Position numbers and translations under genes: made by a program
Notes under the pieces: generated by a model
Told to the model about the DNA's origin: nothing
What the model saw: only the letters and a program-made list of their open reading frames with translations
Databases searched by the model: none
From: Candidatus Saccharimonadota bacterium
GTDB taxonomy: Bacteria > Patescibacteriota > Saccharimonadia > Saccharimonadales > Saccharimonadaceae
Direction of reading: 5' to 3'
Length of the DNA stretch: 64,000 nucleotides
Assembly: GCA_017437945.1 (NCBI GenBank)
Contig: JAFRWP010000014.1
Coordinates: forward strand, 62,001 to 126,000
In this document: positions 33,133 through 44,130 of the stretch, piece after piece
Layout: every line of letters starts with the position of its first letter
How positions within the stretch are numbered: the stretch's first letter is position 1

Positions 33133-34185
33133 CTATCTACTATTCGACCTTTCCGCTAAACCAATTACTACGGAGAACTCGGCCGCCACCTGCGATAGCG
33201 CCTGCTGTTGTTGCTGTGTCACCCTGACCATCTGCCATGGGTTACCCTGTTCTGTATGAACACCAGTCTTAGCTTCTAGATACTCTGCCATGAACGGAAT
33301 CACGCCCGCAAAACCGGACAGTACAATACCGCCCACTTTAACTGTTGGATATTTCGTCTGGAAGAAGCGGATGGACTTAGTTAATTCAGCCGCGAAGTTC
33401 TCGAGTGTTTGATCAAGGGCCTTAAAGACCTGACCATCGAGCTTATCCTGAGCAAGACCAAACTTCAAGATGAACTGTCTCGCCTGGCTTTCCTTAACGT
33501 TCAATGAGTTTGCTACCGTACGTACCAAAACTGCTAGACCGCCAGGAAGCATACGAACTAGCCTTGGCGCACCGAATACTATCGAAAGATCGGATGAATC
33601 TTCACCAAAATCGATGATCAAGCGAGCGTCAATTGTCGAAGCTGTCGGTGGAGTTAATGCGCGCGACATCGCTAATGAATCAGGTTCCTGGGCTACTAGG
33701 TTAAAGCCCATACCTTCAACAATCTCCATTCTTTCCTCGGCGTACTGAACGGCCGTACAAGACAACAGCACCTCAGTTACCTTTGGATCATTTGGGCTAG
33801 GTCCCAAAATTACGGAATCAACCTTTGCGTCATCAATCGGCATCGGAATATATTGGTCGGCGTGGTATTTAATAACTTTTTCCATCGAACGGCGATCGCC
33901 CGTTGGAATTTCAATAATTGTAGTAAATGTTTTACTTGAAGGCATATTCATTGCGATATTCTTCGTATGAATACCTGCCTGATCTGCGGCGCTTTTTATG
34001 GTCTCACCTAAACGGCGTTTACCTGCGTCGCTACTATCTTGTAATACTTGACGACTAACCGGAACATAAGCAAAGCGCTCAAGCACCCACCCTGTGCGGA
34101 TGGAACCAGATAACTGCACCATTCTCAGTGCGTCTGTTCCTATATCTAATGCGAAGAAGTCGCCCACACCATAACCTAGACTCAT
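33133..34185 (-). CDS. pilM: Type IV pilus assembly protein PilM
   Basis: The 350-residue actin-like ATPase forms the cytoplasmic ring of the pilus machine. The N-terminal FALDIGTDALRMVQL, the phosphate loops (IIDFGEDSSDLSI) and the C-terminal VGGIVLSGFAGVIPFMAEYLE are typical. TAAAAT lies 6 bases before the ATG, with no SD, so the operon mRNA starts leaderless at PilM. It is the first gene of pilM-N-O-orf-B. Confidence 0.93.
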   Translation of the reverse strand: MSLGYGVGDFFALDIGTDALRMVQLSGSIRTGWVLERFAYVPVSRQVLQDSSDAGKRRLGETIKSAADQAGIHTKNIAMNMPSSKTFTTIIEIPTGDRRSMEKVIKYHADQYIPMPIDDAKVDSVILGPSPNDPKVTEVLLSCTAVQYAEERMEIVEGMGFNLVAQEPDSLAMSRALTPPTASTIDARLIIDFGEDSSDLSIVFGAPRLVRMLPGGLAVLVRTVANSLNVKESQARQFILKFGLAQDKLDGQVFKALDQTLENFAAELTKSIRFFQTKYPTVKVGGIVLSGFAGVIPFMAEYLEAKTGVHTEQGNPWQMVRVTQQQQQALSQVAAEFSVVIGLAERSNSR

Positions 34186-34222
34186 AAGGTTATTTTAGCA
34201 TAAGCGACTTTTATTTTGCAAA

Positions 34223-35287
34223 CTATTTCGTTACATTAAATTTAAATTCTACAACATCGCCATCGCGCATCACGTAGTCTTTGCCTTCCGTGCGCATTAG
34301 GCCAGCCTCGCGGACAGCTTTTTCTGAACCTAATCTGACGAGATCATCGTAAGAACAAATCGTAGCGGCAATAAAGCCTTTCTGAAAGTCTGTATGGATT
34401 GCTCCGGCTGCCTCTGGCGCCGTTGCCCCCTGCTTAATCGTCCAGGCGCGCGTCTCTTTCTTACCAGCTGTCAAGAAACTCTGTAAGCCTAACGTATCGT
34501 AAGCTACATGTACCAACTGGCTAAGACCATCTTCGGAAATTCCATAGCTATCCAAGAACTCCTTCTTCTCTTCTGGCGCCATATCCGCCATCTCGGCCTC
34601 AAGTTTAGCATTCACGAATACACATTTTTGCGGCGCAACCAAATCTGATAATTCTTTTCTTTTCGATTCATCAGTCAATTCATTCTCGTCCATATTGAAC
34701 ATATAAAATACAGGTTTCGCAGACAATAAGTCCAACCCATCTACCGGATTAATGTGGACTTTGCCGGCTTTCAGATTCTCTAAGGCTTCTCCAGCCTGCT
34801 CTGCTCTCTTAGCAGCGTCTTTATCGCCACCACGCGCTTCCTTCTGAATCTTTGGTAACGTCTTTTCGAGCGTTTCGATATCTGCCAATGCCAATTCTGT
34901 CTCTACTGTATCGATGTCGCGTTTTGGATCAGGACCACCTGCTACATGCGTAATATTACTATCCTCAAATGCTCTCACGACATGGCAAATCACCTTACAT
35001 TCACGAATATTCGCCAAAAACTTGTTGCCTAAACCCTCACCTTTCGAGGCACCAGCTATCAATCCAGCTATATCCACGAATTCCACTGTGGCCGGGACTT
35101 TTTTGTCCGACTCATACATTTTCGCAAGTACGTCCAGACGCTTATCTGGAACACCAACAATACCCGTATTTGGCTCAATTGTTGCGAATGGGTAATTCGC
35201 CGCCAACGCGCCCGCATTTGTCAGGGCGTTAAATAGCGTACTTTTCCCTACATTAGCTAAACCAACAATTCCAATTTGTAAACTCAT
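34223..35287 (-). CDS. ychF: Ribosome-binding ATPase YchF
   Basis: The 354-residue OBG-family P-loop NTPase has G1 as GLANVGKSTLFNAL, switch II as VDIAGLIAGASKGEG, the NMDE form of G4 (FNMDENEL), which makes it prefer ATP, a coiled-coil insertion, and a C-terminal TGS domain. It binds ribosomes and regulates translation and stress responses. A TATAAT box and a leader with a small hairpin (TATCTGT/ACAGATA) and AGGA precede the ATG. Confidence 0.95.
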   Translation of the reverse strand: MSLQIGIVGLANVGKSTLFNALTNAGALAANYPFATIEPNTGIVGVPDKRLDVLAKMYESDKKVPATVEFVDIAGLIAGASKGEGLGNKFLANIRECKVICHVVRAFEDSNITHVAGGPDPKRDIDTVETELALADIETLEKTLPKIQKEARGGDKDAAKRAEQAGEALENLKAGKVHINPVDGLDLLSAKPVFYMFNMDENELTDESKRKELSDLVAPQKCVFVNAKLEAEMADMAPEEKKEFLDSYGISEDGLSQLVHVAYDTLGLQSFLTAGKKETRAWTIKQGATAPEAAGAIHTDFQKGFIAATICSYDDLVRLGSEKAVREAGLMRTEGKDYVMRDGDVVEFKFNVTK

Positions 35288-35336
35288 AAATCCTGTCTAT
35301 CTGTTAATACAGATAACATTATATCACGCTCAGCGA

Positions 35337-36026
35337 TTACTCTTCTTCCGGCAGCTTCAAAATAAATGTTTCCGGAATCTTAAACTTTTCGTCATCTAAA
35401 TCTGTTCCTTGTATCAAAATGTAATGAATTTTGTCATCCTCTGCTCTAAAAATCCATTCCACATTCCAGCTAGAAGTACGTTCGTCCTTCATCACAAGTT
35501 TATAGGCATCTTCATAATCACCGAAAGTCGTCTTTTCAAGCTCAACATTCTCAACATTAAATGTCGGCACGGCGATATCATATAAAGATTGCGCATAATC
35601 TTTCACGCTACCCGTTTCAGATTCCAAAGTCGATATAAGCAGCACGTATAGACCAGCATAATACTGAACACCCTTTGACCATTCACGGTCCAGTTTTTTC
35701 CATTCCCCGCCAATTACCTTCACATAACCGTTTCTTTCATCACCCAGGTAATGTACCGCATCGTCCACTACGACTTCATCTGTCGGAACCGTTACGGAAT
35801 CTTTCTTTTCCCGAGGCTTAGGTTCCTCGGCTTCACTAACTTCGACTCGACTCCCAAAGCCATCAATTCCCCTTAGGAGCATTATTGCGCCAAAAACACA
35901 GCCGAGTAGCAATGCACCGCCAATAATAATCCAAGCTACAAAATTCTTCTGAGATCCGGACTCTCGTTTTTCCGGCTCCGCCTCGGCGGATGAATCAATA
36001 AGAGGACTTTCTTGATATTCTTCCAT
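35337..36026 (-). CDS. Membrane-anchored protein, unknown function
   Basis: The 229-residue protein has an acidic cytoplasmic tail of about 27 residues, one membrane helix (about 28-52; WIIIGGALLLGCVFGAIMLL) and an outside alpha/beta domain (about 85-225) with many Trp, Tyr and Asp. No family is recognised; the fold of the outer domain is reminiscent of small NTF2-like or PepSY-like domains, but this is not supported by motifs. It follows the histidine kinase by 33 bases on the same strand and has TATAAT in between, so it may be co-regulated or transcribed separately. Confidence 0.72.
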   Translation of the reverse strand: MEEYQESPLIDSSAEAEPEKRESGSQKNFVAWIIIGGALLLGCVFGAIMLLRGIDGFGSRVEVSEAEEPKPREKKDSVTVPTDEVVVDDAVHYLGDERNGYVKVIGGEWKKLDREWSKGVQYYAGLYVLLISTLESETGSVKDYAQSLYDIAVPTFNVENVELEKTTFGDYEDAYKLVMKDERTSSWNVEWIFRAEDDKIHYILIQGTDLDDEKFKIPETFILKLPEEE

Positions 36027-36059
36027 ATACTAAATAAGCTATAGCTTTATTATAGCTTA

Positions 36060-36989
36060 TTAGAAACTTAATATAAAACTCGTCGTCTTCTTATCGGATT
36101 GCGCCTCAATCTTCCAGTTATTCTGTTTCGTAACCGCCGCAGCAATCGCAAGGCCCAATCCTGAACCTTCGGAACTTTTATCGGTCTGATAAAACCTTTC
36201 GAACACTTTCTCTAACTTCTCTGGCGGAATCGTTTTACCGTCATTCGTAATTATCAATTTCTTCTCATCAAGCCCAATACTGACCACAGTCTTAGAATAC
36301 TTCGCCGCATTGTCCAACAAAATATCCAGCACCTGCGTAAAATCTGCCTCAGCAATAGTCGCTGGCAACTTCGCCGGAGCATCAATCAATAATTTCTTAT
36401 CTCCTAGTCGCGCTTTTATTAATTGTGCGCGTTTGCGTACTATCTTCGCCAAATCAACATTCTTTTTTGTCGACGTTGCCGATCGTCCATCTGTCCGCGC
36501 CAAAGTCAATAAATCATTCACGAGGTTACTTGCACGTTCTAGTTCCATATCAACATTATCAGTCCACGGTTGCTCATCGGTCCCCAACGCCTCAAAATTT
36601 GCTCGTGCGGCCGCAATTGGTGTCTTCAGTTCATGCGATGCATTAGCAATAAACTCTCTCTGTTTTTCATAAGCCTCTTTTACCGGTTTAATTGCTCTCT
36701 CTGCATAAAAATAGCTCGCCACAAACACCAATATCTCCGTAAGGACACCAGTCACAATTAATGTGACCGCAAGTTTGGCCATATTATCCTTACGCACTTC
36801 CCTCATTTCTTCTTCAAAGGCCGAAGACATTTCTGATGACCTTTCGAATTCGCGCGGCATTGGTCTTTTCGGCGAATGCGATATTGATGTCGCTACGTAA
36901 ATTGCCGAAAAAGCAAATACGATAATTATGGTCGTAATCACCATGTTCGTAATAATGAATTTATTGCGTAGCTTCGAAAACATTTTCAT
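36060..36989 (-). CDS. Sensor histidine kinase
   Basis: The 309-residue kinase has two membrane helices (about 10-32 and 70-92) enclosing a short outside loop of about 35 residues, too small for a full sensor domain, so it may sense within the membrane or with a partner. The H box is FIANASHELKTPIAAARAN (phosphorylated His), followed by the N box (DILLDNAAKYS), F box (FERFYQ) and G2 box (SGLGLAIA). It overlaps the response regulator by 4 bases (ATGA), so both are translated together. Signal and targets are unknown. Confidence 0.95.
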   Translation of the reverse strand: MKMFSKLRNKFIITNMVITTIIIVFAFSAIYVATSISHSPKRPMPREFERSSEMSSAFEEEMREVRKDNMAKLAVTLIVTGVLTEILVFVASYFYAERAIKPVKEAYEKQREFIANASHELKTPIAAARANFEALGTDEQPWTDNVDMELERASNLVNDLLTLARTDGRSATSTKKNVDLAKIVRKRAQLIKARLGDKKLLIDAPAKLPATIAEADFTQVLDILLDNAAKYSKTVVSIGLDEKKLIITNDGKTIPPEKLEKVFERFYQTDKSSEGSGLGLAIAAAVTKQNNWKIEAQSDKKTTSFILSF

Positions 36990-37645
36990 CCTTTAATTAT
37001 TTTATAGCCGAATCCTCTGACTGTTGTAATTTTTACATCAGAATGTAATTCTTTGAGTAGTTTCCTTAATCTCGAAATATAAACTTCAATATAATTGTCT
37101 TCTCCGTATGCTTCCCCACCCCAAACTTTGCTCAACAAATATTCTTTTTTCACTACTTTTTCCGGCGTCTTCAATAATTCATGTATAATATCCGCTTCTT
37201 TAGTAGTCATACTTACACCGTTTAGCGCGCGTTCGTCGATATTATATTCAAGTCCAGCATAGCTAATCTTCCTATCCTGTACCGCAGCCGGACGACGTGC
37301 TAATGCATTAATTCGCGCTACCAACTCGACGGTCTTAAATGGCTTGGCTAGATAATCGTCGGCGCCAGAATTCAAACCGCGCACCTTGTCTTCTACTTCA
37401 GACAATGCCGAAAGCATAATTACCGGCGTCGATATCTTCTTTTCACGCATTCGTTCCAGAATATCAATTCCGGAAAGCTTCGGCAGCATAATATCAAGCA
37501 CCACGCAATCATAAATATCTTTTATGGCGGCGTTTAGACCTTCCTCGCCGTCGTAGGCTAAATCTACATCAAAACCCGATTTCTCCAAATTGTGTTTTAC
37601 GGCATCAGCCAGGAATTTTTCATCTTCAACGTATAAAATTCTCAT
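36986..37645 (-). CDS. OmpR/PhoB-family response regulator
   Basis: The 219-residue protein has a receiver domain (VEDEKF acidic pocket, phospho-acceptor Asp in VVLDIMLPKLSG near 52, conserved Thr/Ser and Lys further on) and a C-terminal winged-helix DNA-binding domain (about 125-219; VWGGEAYGEDNYIEVYISRLRKLL and VRGFGYKI). AGGAGA precedes the ATG. It is the first gene of the two-component operon; no direct-repeat operator was identified. Confidence 0.96.
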   Translation of the reverse strand: MRILYVEDEKFLADAVKHNLEKSGFDVDLAYDGEEGLNAAIKDIYDCVVLDIMLPKLSGIDILERMREKKISTPVIMLSALSEVEDKVRGLNSGADDYLAKPFKTVELVARINALARRPAAVQDRKISYAGLEYNIDERALNGVSMTTKEADIIHELLKTPEKVVKKEYLLSKVWGGEAYGEDNYIEVYISRLRKLLKELHSDVKITTVRGFGYKIIKG

Positions 37646-37749
37646 TGAATTCTCCTATCTATATAATATCAGTCTACTCAGCAAAGCTTAACAAACCTTA
37701 AAAAGTCCTTCACTTTTCTTATCGGTAAAAATATTATATAATATGCAGA

Positions 37750-38772
37750 ATGTTAGTCTCTGATTATAGCTACAATCTACCTGAAGAATGCATTGCCATT
37801 CGCCCACCAAAAGTACGCGGTACCACGCGCCTACTTGCGCTCAACCGCAAAACTGGTGAAATTACCGACTCTCACTACGCCGACTTGGATTCTTTCCTTC
37901 AGCCAGGTGATCTCATAATTCTGAATGATACTCGCGTTATGCGCTCTCGCGTGTTTACCGAACTTCCGGATGGACGACCACGCGAACTTGTCGTCCTTGA
38001 AAAACACGACGGCGATATTGACCATGTCATGTACCGCGGCAAATTACATTCCGGCGACCAGTTAACTGTCAAAAACACCAAAGACGACACAAAAACCACC
38101 GACATTATCACCGTCAAAGAAATCCTCGGAAACGGCACTGCAACTGTTACTTCTTCGCGCGAACTCACTGATATTGTCGCCGATTACGGCAACGTTCCAC
38201 TTCCCCCTTATCTGCACCGCGATGCCGACGAAAATGACATCAAGCGCTATCAGACTGTATGGGCCAAACAACTCGGCTCCGCCGCTGCCCCAACTGCTAG
38301 CTTGAATATGACCAAAACTCTCATGAAAAAACTTGAGGAAAAAGGCGTACAAATAAAATATCTAACCCTACATGTTGGCCTAGGTACTTTCTTGCCGATT
38401 CGAACTGATAATGTTGAAGAACATCATATGCATTCGGAGTGGTTCCACATTCCAGATGACACCATCCAGGCAATCGAAAAAACAAAACAATCCGGTCATC
38501 GCGTCATAGCTATTGGCACCACCGTTACTCGTACTCTCGAATACTGGGCCAAAACTGGTAAAACCACCGGTGAAGATAATATATTTATTTATCCAGGCTT
38601 TAAATTTCAAGCTATCGACGCGTTAGTCACAAATTTTCACGCCCCAAAATCCACGGTCCTCATGCTCACTGCTGCTTTTGCGGATTGGAAAAATCTTAAA
38701 CCCGCCTACGATCATGCCACCGCAAGCGGCTATAAGCTCCTTAGCTATGGCGATTCAATGTTCATATATTAA
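37750..38772 (+). CDS. queA: tRNA epoxyqueuosine-forming S-adenosylmethionine ribosyltransferase-isomerase
   Basis: The 340-residue enzyme transfers the ribosyl part of SAM to preQ1 in tRNA. Characteristic stretches are DYSYNLPEECIAIRP at the start, GDLIILNDTRVMRSR, LPPYLHRDADENDIKRYQT, GLGTFLPIRTDNVEEHHMH and the terminal PKSTVLMLTAAFA. TATAAT lies 7 bases before the ATG and there is no SD, so it is probably leaderless. tgt follows at 19 bases. No preQ1 synthesis genes are in the window. Confidence 0.95.
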   Translation: MLVSDYSYNLPEECIAIRPPKVRGTTRLLALNRKTGEITDSHYADLDSFLQPGDLIILNDTRVMRSRVFTELPDGRPRELVVLEKHDGDIDHVMYRGKLHSGDQLTVKNTKDDTKTTDIITVKEILGNGTATVTSSRELTDIVADYGNVPLPPYLHRDADENDIKRYQTVWAKQLGSAAAPTASLNMTKTLMKKLEEKGVQIKYLTLHVGLGTFLPIRTDNVEEHHMHSEWFHIPDDTIQAIEKTKQSGHRVIAIGTTVTRTLEYWAKTGKTTGEDNIFIYPGFKFQAIDALVTNFHAPKSTVLMLTAAFADWKNLKPAYDHATASGYKLLSYGDSMFIY

Positions 38773-38779
38773 TTGGTAA

Positions 38780-39925
<1,146 letters not shown>

Positions 39926-39944
39926 CTTATGCTAAAATAAAAGC

Positions 39945-41126
39945 ATGAGCACAACTACTAAAGTCCAAATTGACACCAAAACTTTTGTTCGTTTCTGGTT
40001 GGTCATTATTGGCTTTATTGCAGTTGGTTACTTTCTTTATAAAGCTAGCTTCGGTTTGTCCATCATATTCGCAGCGCTTTTCTTTGCACTTGCTATTTCC
40101 CCGCTCATTCGCAGGCTAGGCAGCATTTTTAAGAGTAAAGGCCGCGGGCTTCCAATTGCCATATCATATATTATTGTTGTCGGTTTTATTATTACCTTCT
40201 GCTCCATCGTTATCCCTACCGTTGCAAACGAATCGATTAAATTCTTCCGCAATCTTCCTACCATGATTACAACCGCAACTGAACATGCTGGATTCATAGA
40301 CGATCTTGGTAATAGCCTTGGCATCGAAAATCTTCAGGGCGAACTCACACAAATTGTCACTAAATTCTCAGATGGTATGGTGAACAACTTTGGCGATATC
40401 CTTACCTCGTCAATCAATTCCATCGCTAGCTTCTTTGCCGTAGTAATTCTCGCTCTAGTACTTGCATTCTTCATGCTCACTGAAGGACCAAAAATCCTTG
40501 ACCGTATTTATGGATACTTTGGTAACGGCAAAAATGCCCGTCGCACTCAGCATGTCATCGGCCGTCTAGCAACTACCGTCTCGAAATACGTATCTAGCGC
40601 AATTACCGTTGGCCTAATTAATGCTTGCGCCACTTCCATCGCTGCGTTCATTATTTGTCTCATTTTCCACATTTCGCCAGAACTCGCTATCCCATTCGGC
40701 CTTATTACTGGCGTATTCAGCCTTATCCCAATGTTTGGTAGCTTTATCGGTGGTGCCATCGTTGCTCTACTCTTAGGTTTCAATGCTATGTGGGCCGGCA
40801 TCGCCTTCATTATCTACACAATCGTTTACCTCCAAATTGAAGCTAACATTATTTCACCAAAGATTCAGGGCAAAGGCATGAATCTACCAGCGCTCATCGT
40901 CTTATCTGCCGTCACGATCGGCGTGTACACCTTCGGTCTCGCCGGCGCCATCATCTCTATTCCTATTGCTGGCTGTATCAAAGTATTAATTGAAGAATAT
41001 GGATCCGACCTCATGGACGATGGTAAAATCAATGCCAGCAACTTCAAGCCAACAGCAGAAGAAAAAGCCGAATCTAAGCGCATCGCCGACTTCGCCAAAG
41101 AAGAAAATATCATCCCGAAGAAATAA
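39945..41126 (+). CDS. AI-2E family transporter (YdiK/TqsA-type permease)
   Basis: The 393-residue membrane protein has about 7-8 predicted helices, starting at about residue 13, with the conserved mid-region GLPIAISYIIV, an alpha-rich outside segment and the PF01594 signature stretches IFSLIPMFGSFIGG (here FSLIPMFGSFIGG) and SPKIQGKGMNLPALIV. Members export or move small molecules such as AI-2 or ions; the substrate here is unknown. TAAAAT lies 6 bases before the ATG, predicting a leaderless mRNA. A bidirectional terminator separates it from cysS. Confidence 0.92.
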   Translation: MSTTTKVQIDTKTFVRFWLVIIGFIAVGYFLYKASFGLSIIFAALFFALAISPLIRRLGSIFKSKGRGLPIAISYIIVVGFIITFCSIVIPTVANESIKFFRNLPTMITTATEHAGFIDDLGNSLGIENLQGELTQIVTKFSDGMVNNFGDILTSSINSIASFFAVVILALVLAFFMLTEGPKILDRIYGYFGNGKNARRTQHVIGRLATTVSKYVSSAITVGLINACATSIAAFIICLIFHISPELAIPFGLITGVFSLIPMFGSFIGGAIVALLLGFNAMWAGIAFIIYTIVYLQIEANIISPKIQGKGMNLPALIVLSAVTIGVYTFGLAGAIISIPIAGCIKVLIEEYGSDLMDDGKINASNFKPTAEEKAESKRIADFAKEENIIPKK

Positions 41127-41128
41127 AT

Positions 41129-41155
41129 AATCCCCCGAAACGGGGGGATTTTTTA
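41129..41155. terminator. Bidirectional terminator between the permease and cysS
   Basis: ATCCCCCG pairs with CGGGGGAT, with A-rich sequence to the left and six T to the right; the T run overlaps the cysS stop. Confidence 0.88.
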
Positions 41156-42511
41156 TTTGTACTGCCAGATTGTTTTTTCTGATCCGTCGAGTAATACTAT
41201 CTTATCTTGTAGAATTTCATCGCGTAGCGCGTCGGCTTTAGCGTAATCCTTATTCTTTTTAGCCTCAAAGCGCTCTTTTATTTTCTCTTTCAGTTCATCC
41301 GAAATATCCGGCGTTGACTCTTCGATTCCAAGCCCAAATGCATCATCGATAAATTCGATGAACTTCTTGCTTGGCGCACCGTTATTTACAATCGCGTCCA
41401 GTTCCGCAAACGCGCCGGCAGAATTTAAATTATTATTCAACTGTTCAAGAATCTTGTTTTTAGTTTCTTCAAAGTCGTTTTGTTCTTCACTCTGCCAACG
41501 CAAGGCTGCAAAATTACGATAATTTAATAGTCTCTGCTTTGCTGCCGCTAAATCTTCGAAGGTGAAGTTCCGTTCACTTTGGAAATGTCCTTGAAGCACC
41601 CACATCTTATAATCCATATGAGTGTAACCTTTTTCAATCAAATCGCTAAACATATAGACATTACCAAGGGATTTTGAAATTTTTTCGCCCTCTATCATGG
41701 CAAAATTGTTGTGCAGCCAATAATTTGACATTCTATTGCCGTAAGCGGCCTCAATTTCTGCTATCTCGTTCGTATGATGAACCGGAATATGATCAATGCC
41801 GCCGCAATGAATATCAATAGTTTCGCCAAGGATATTATGAATAATCGTGGCGCATTCAAGGTGCCAACCAGGATAGCCCATCCTCCCTTTATATTCCCAT
41901 TGCATCGCATGGTCTTCACCTTTACGAATCCATTTCCAGACAGCGAAATCTGCCGGATTGCGCTTTTCGCTACTAAATTCAACTCGCGCACCCGCTTTTA
42001 GATTATCCAAATCCAATCTTGCGAAATCGGCATAGGTCGCAAACTTCGAAGTATCATAATACAGACCATCCGTCGTGTCGTATAGATAACCCTTCCTATC
42101 GAGCACATCGACTAATTCCATATCTTCTTTGATGTAATCTGTTGCGCGGCAAATATGCGTCGGCTCAACCATGTTCAGTTCGCGGAAGTTTTTCAAATAA
42201 TCCGCCATATACATCTCGGCAATTTCCCAGACCGTCTTCCCTTCACGTTTTGCGCCCTTCTCCATTTTGTCTTCACCGTCATCCGCATCGGAAGCAAGAT
42301 GGCCAACATCCGTAATATTCAAAACGCGATCAACATTATAACCGTTCGCACGAAGTGTTCTAACTAACAAGTCCCAATAAATATAGCAAGTAAAATTACC
42401 TATGTGAGCATAACTATAAACCGTCGGGCCACAAGTATATACTTTAACCCGCTTTGGATCAATTGGTTTAAATTCTTCAGTTTTACGAGTTAGAGTATTG
42501 TATAGTTTCAT
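41153..42511 (-). CDS. cysS: Cysteinyl-tRNA synthetase
   Basis: The 452-residue class Ia synthetase has the zinc-ligand Cys in VYTCGPTVY, the HIGH motif as YAHIGNF, GWHLECA and the GGIDHIPVHHTNE segment with further zinc ligands, KMSKS as KISKSLGN, and the DALR anticodon domain. TATACT lies 6 bases before the ATG, with 16 bases of upstream sequence (ACAGATGATATACTAG) identical to the dnaG promoter. No SD is seen, so the mRNA is probably leaderless. Confidence 0.97.
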   Translation of the reverse strand: MKLYNTLTRKTEEFKPIDPKRVKVYTCGPTVYSYAHIGNFTCYIYWDLLVRTLRANGYNVDRVLNITDVGHLASDADDGEDKMEKGAKREGKTVWEIAEMYMADYLKNFRELNMVEPTHICRATDYIKEDMELVDVLDRKGYLYDTTDGLYYDTSKFATYADFARLDLDNLKAGARVEFSSEKRNPADFAVWKWIRKGEDHAMQWEYKGRMGYPGWHLECATIIHNILGETIDIHCGGIDHIPVHHTNEIAEIEAAYGNRMSNYWLHNNFAMIEGEKISKSLGNVYMFSDLIEKGYTHMDYKMWVLQGHFQSERNFTFEDLAAAKQRLLNYRNFAALRWQSEEQNDFEETKNKILEQLNNNLNSAGAFAELDAIVNNGAPSKKFIEFIDDAFGLGIEESTPDISDELKEKIKERFEAKKNKDYAKADALRDEILQDKIVLLDGSEKTIWQYK

Positions 42512-42549
42512 GAAACTAGTATATCATCTGTTACCGTCAGACGATAATC

Positions 42550-44130
42550 TTAACGCAACCTGATGCTTCGATTGCCCTTCATGCCCTCAATAAATTCTTC
42601 AAACAATGTATCGCCTTTTTTGTCACTGTATGAGGCGGCATTATAGGACATAGCACAGGCTAGCGCAAACATCCCAAATATAGCCAACATTATAAGTGTC
42701 ATCGTCTTTGCTAATTGCTTCGGGAATTTGTCTTCCATCTGTAACACGCCTTTTATCGTGTTGTCGTTTCTGCCAATCATAACGTTAAATTCCAATTCTC
42801 TTAGCTCCGTGAAGATAACGTCTTCACATTTCACGTTCTTGATAACTGCTCGCGTGTCTTTTTCATGGACATGCCGCGCAATCTTATTTCTCGCTCCCCT
42901 TGTTGAAAATACATAATTGAATATGGATATAGGTAACCAAAATAGGCCTATTAAGCTTAGTATAACCACTATTTCTGTCAGAATTTTATTGCCAACGCCA
43001 TTCCTCGCTAGCGTCCCCATAGCCATATTAATAATAAACATCACCAATGGAACCGATATAGCCCTAAAAATAACCCTACTCCATTCAATTGGCGTACTTC
43101 CAACTGTTTCTCTCGTCCGACCATTTACTGCTACGTAATGTAAAGTTGATTTTCCGTTTGGTTTTTCATCTAAATAGCTGTACAGCCATACCGGCAAGTA
43201 TGCGGTCTTCCACTTTGCGCCATTTCGATCAAGACTCATCTTATCCCATCGCACGCCACGATTATACTGATCGATCACATTTCGCATTCGATACTTCATA
43301 ATATCTTCAACTTGTAATCTCACACGCTTATCTACGTCTTCTATATCAACATCGCGACGTTCGCAAGAATATCCACGCACATACCTCGGATCCCACTCTA
43401 CGGCATTTTCAGTATCAAATGGCATGATTGCATTAACGACATTATTGGTATTTGTCAGCACATTCTGGTTTAAGCGGTCCGAAGAAGCTTCGACCGTTAG
43501 ATCATCAATCTCTAAATCAAACTCACGAGAGACGTGATATAAATTCGCATCATATCTAGTGTATTCGCTCCGACCATGGCGGACCACATAATGTCGAGTT
43601 TCAATTTCACCGTCGCCAGACATTTTTGCATGCACATTCATATCTACGACCATATACGGCAAATAAATGCCCACAACGGCATCGTCATTAAAATCTTCAA
43701 CGAATTTTCGCTTAGCTAGCGAGCGATTCCTGCGAATATATGCTTTAACTTCTTCAACGGCCGCTTCATGCGTAACTTTAAATGGCAAAATCAAATCCGG
43801 AATTGCACCATTCGGCAATTTATCCGAAATTGACAGAACATGTCGACACCAAGGGCAACGCGCACTTGTTGCTTCATCCGTATTCACAGTTACTTCGGCA
43901 CCACAAGCCGAGCACTTCATCGTTATCATCGTCTTAGAATCGATGATTTTCTTTGCGCCACCGCTAATTATCTTGCCCTTCAACATACTGATGTCGTCGG
44001 CCCCATTCGCCATTACGCCATCAATTAAAGAACGACACTGTTCACATCTCAGCTTGCCGCTTTTTTCGTCAAATCTTATATCCGAACCGCCACAGTTCGA
44101 GCAGCGTAAAACACTACTTTTTCTCGCCAT
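42550..44130 (-). CDS. Zinc-ribbon membrane protein, YdjG-like paralogue 1
   Basis: The protein of about 526 residues starts with two zinc ribbons: RCSNCGGSDIRFDEKSGKL..CEQC at the N-terminus and KCSACGAEV..CPWCRHVL. A conserved middle domain of about 200 residues follows (ILPFKVTHEAAVEEV, MPFDTENAVEWDPRYVRGY, YLPVWLYSYLDEKPNGK), then two membrane helices (about 355-420), a cytoplasmic segment and a last helix near residue 495. An ATG at 44208 exists, but the start at 44130 (MARKSSVLRCSNCG) begins the conserved ribbon and overlaps the previous gene by 17 bases. It is the third and last of three tandem paralogues. Confidence 0.82.
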   Translation of the reverse strand: MARKSSVLRCSNCGGSDIRFDEKSGKLRCEQCRSLIDGVMANGADDISMLKGKIISGGAKKIIDSKTMITMKCSACGAEVTVNTDEATSARCPWCRHVLSISDKLPNGAIPDLILPFKVTHEAAVEEVKAYIRRNRSLAKRKFVEDFNDDAVVGIYLPYMVVDMNVHAKMSGDGEIETRHYVVRHGRSEYTRYDANLYHVSREFDLEIDDLTVEASSDRLNQNVLTNTNNVVNAIMPFDTENAVEWDPRYVRGYSCERRDVDIEDVDKRVRLQVEDIMKYRMRNVIDQYNRGVRWDKMSLDRNGAKWKTAYLPVWLYSYLDEKPNGKSTLHYVAVNGRTRETVGSTPIEWSRVIFRAISVPLVMFIINMAMGTLARNGVGNKILTEIVVILSLIGLFWLPISIFNYVFSTRGARNKIARHVHEKDTRAVIKNVKCEDVIFTELRELEFNVMIGRNDNTIKGVLQMEDKFPKQLAKTMTLIMLAIFGMFALACAMSYNAASYSDKKGDTLFEEFIEGMKGNRSIRLR

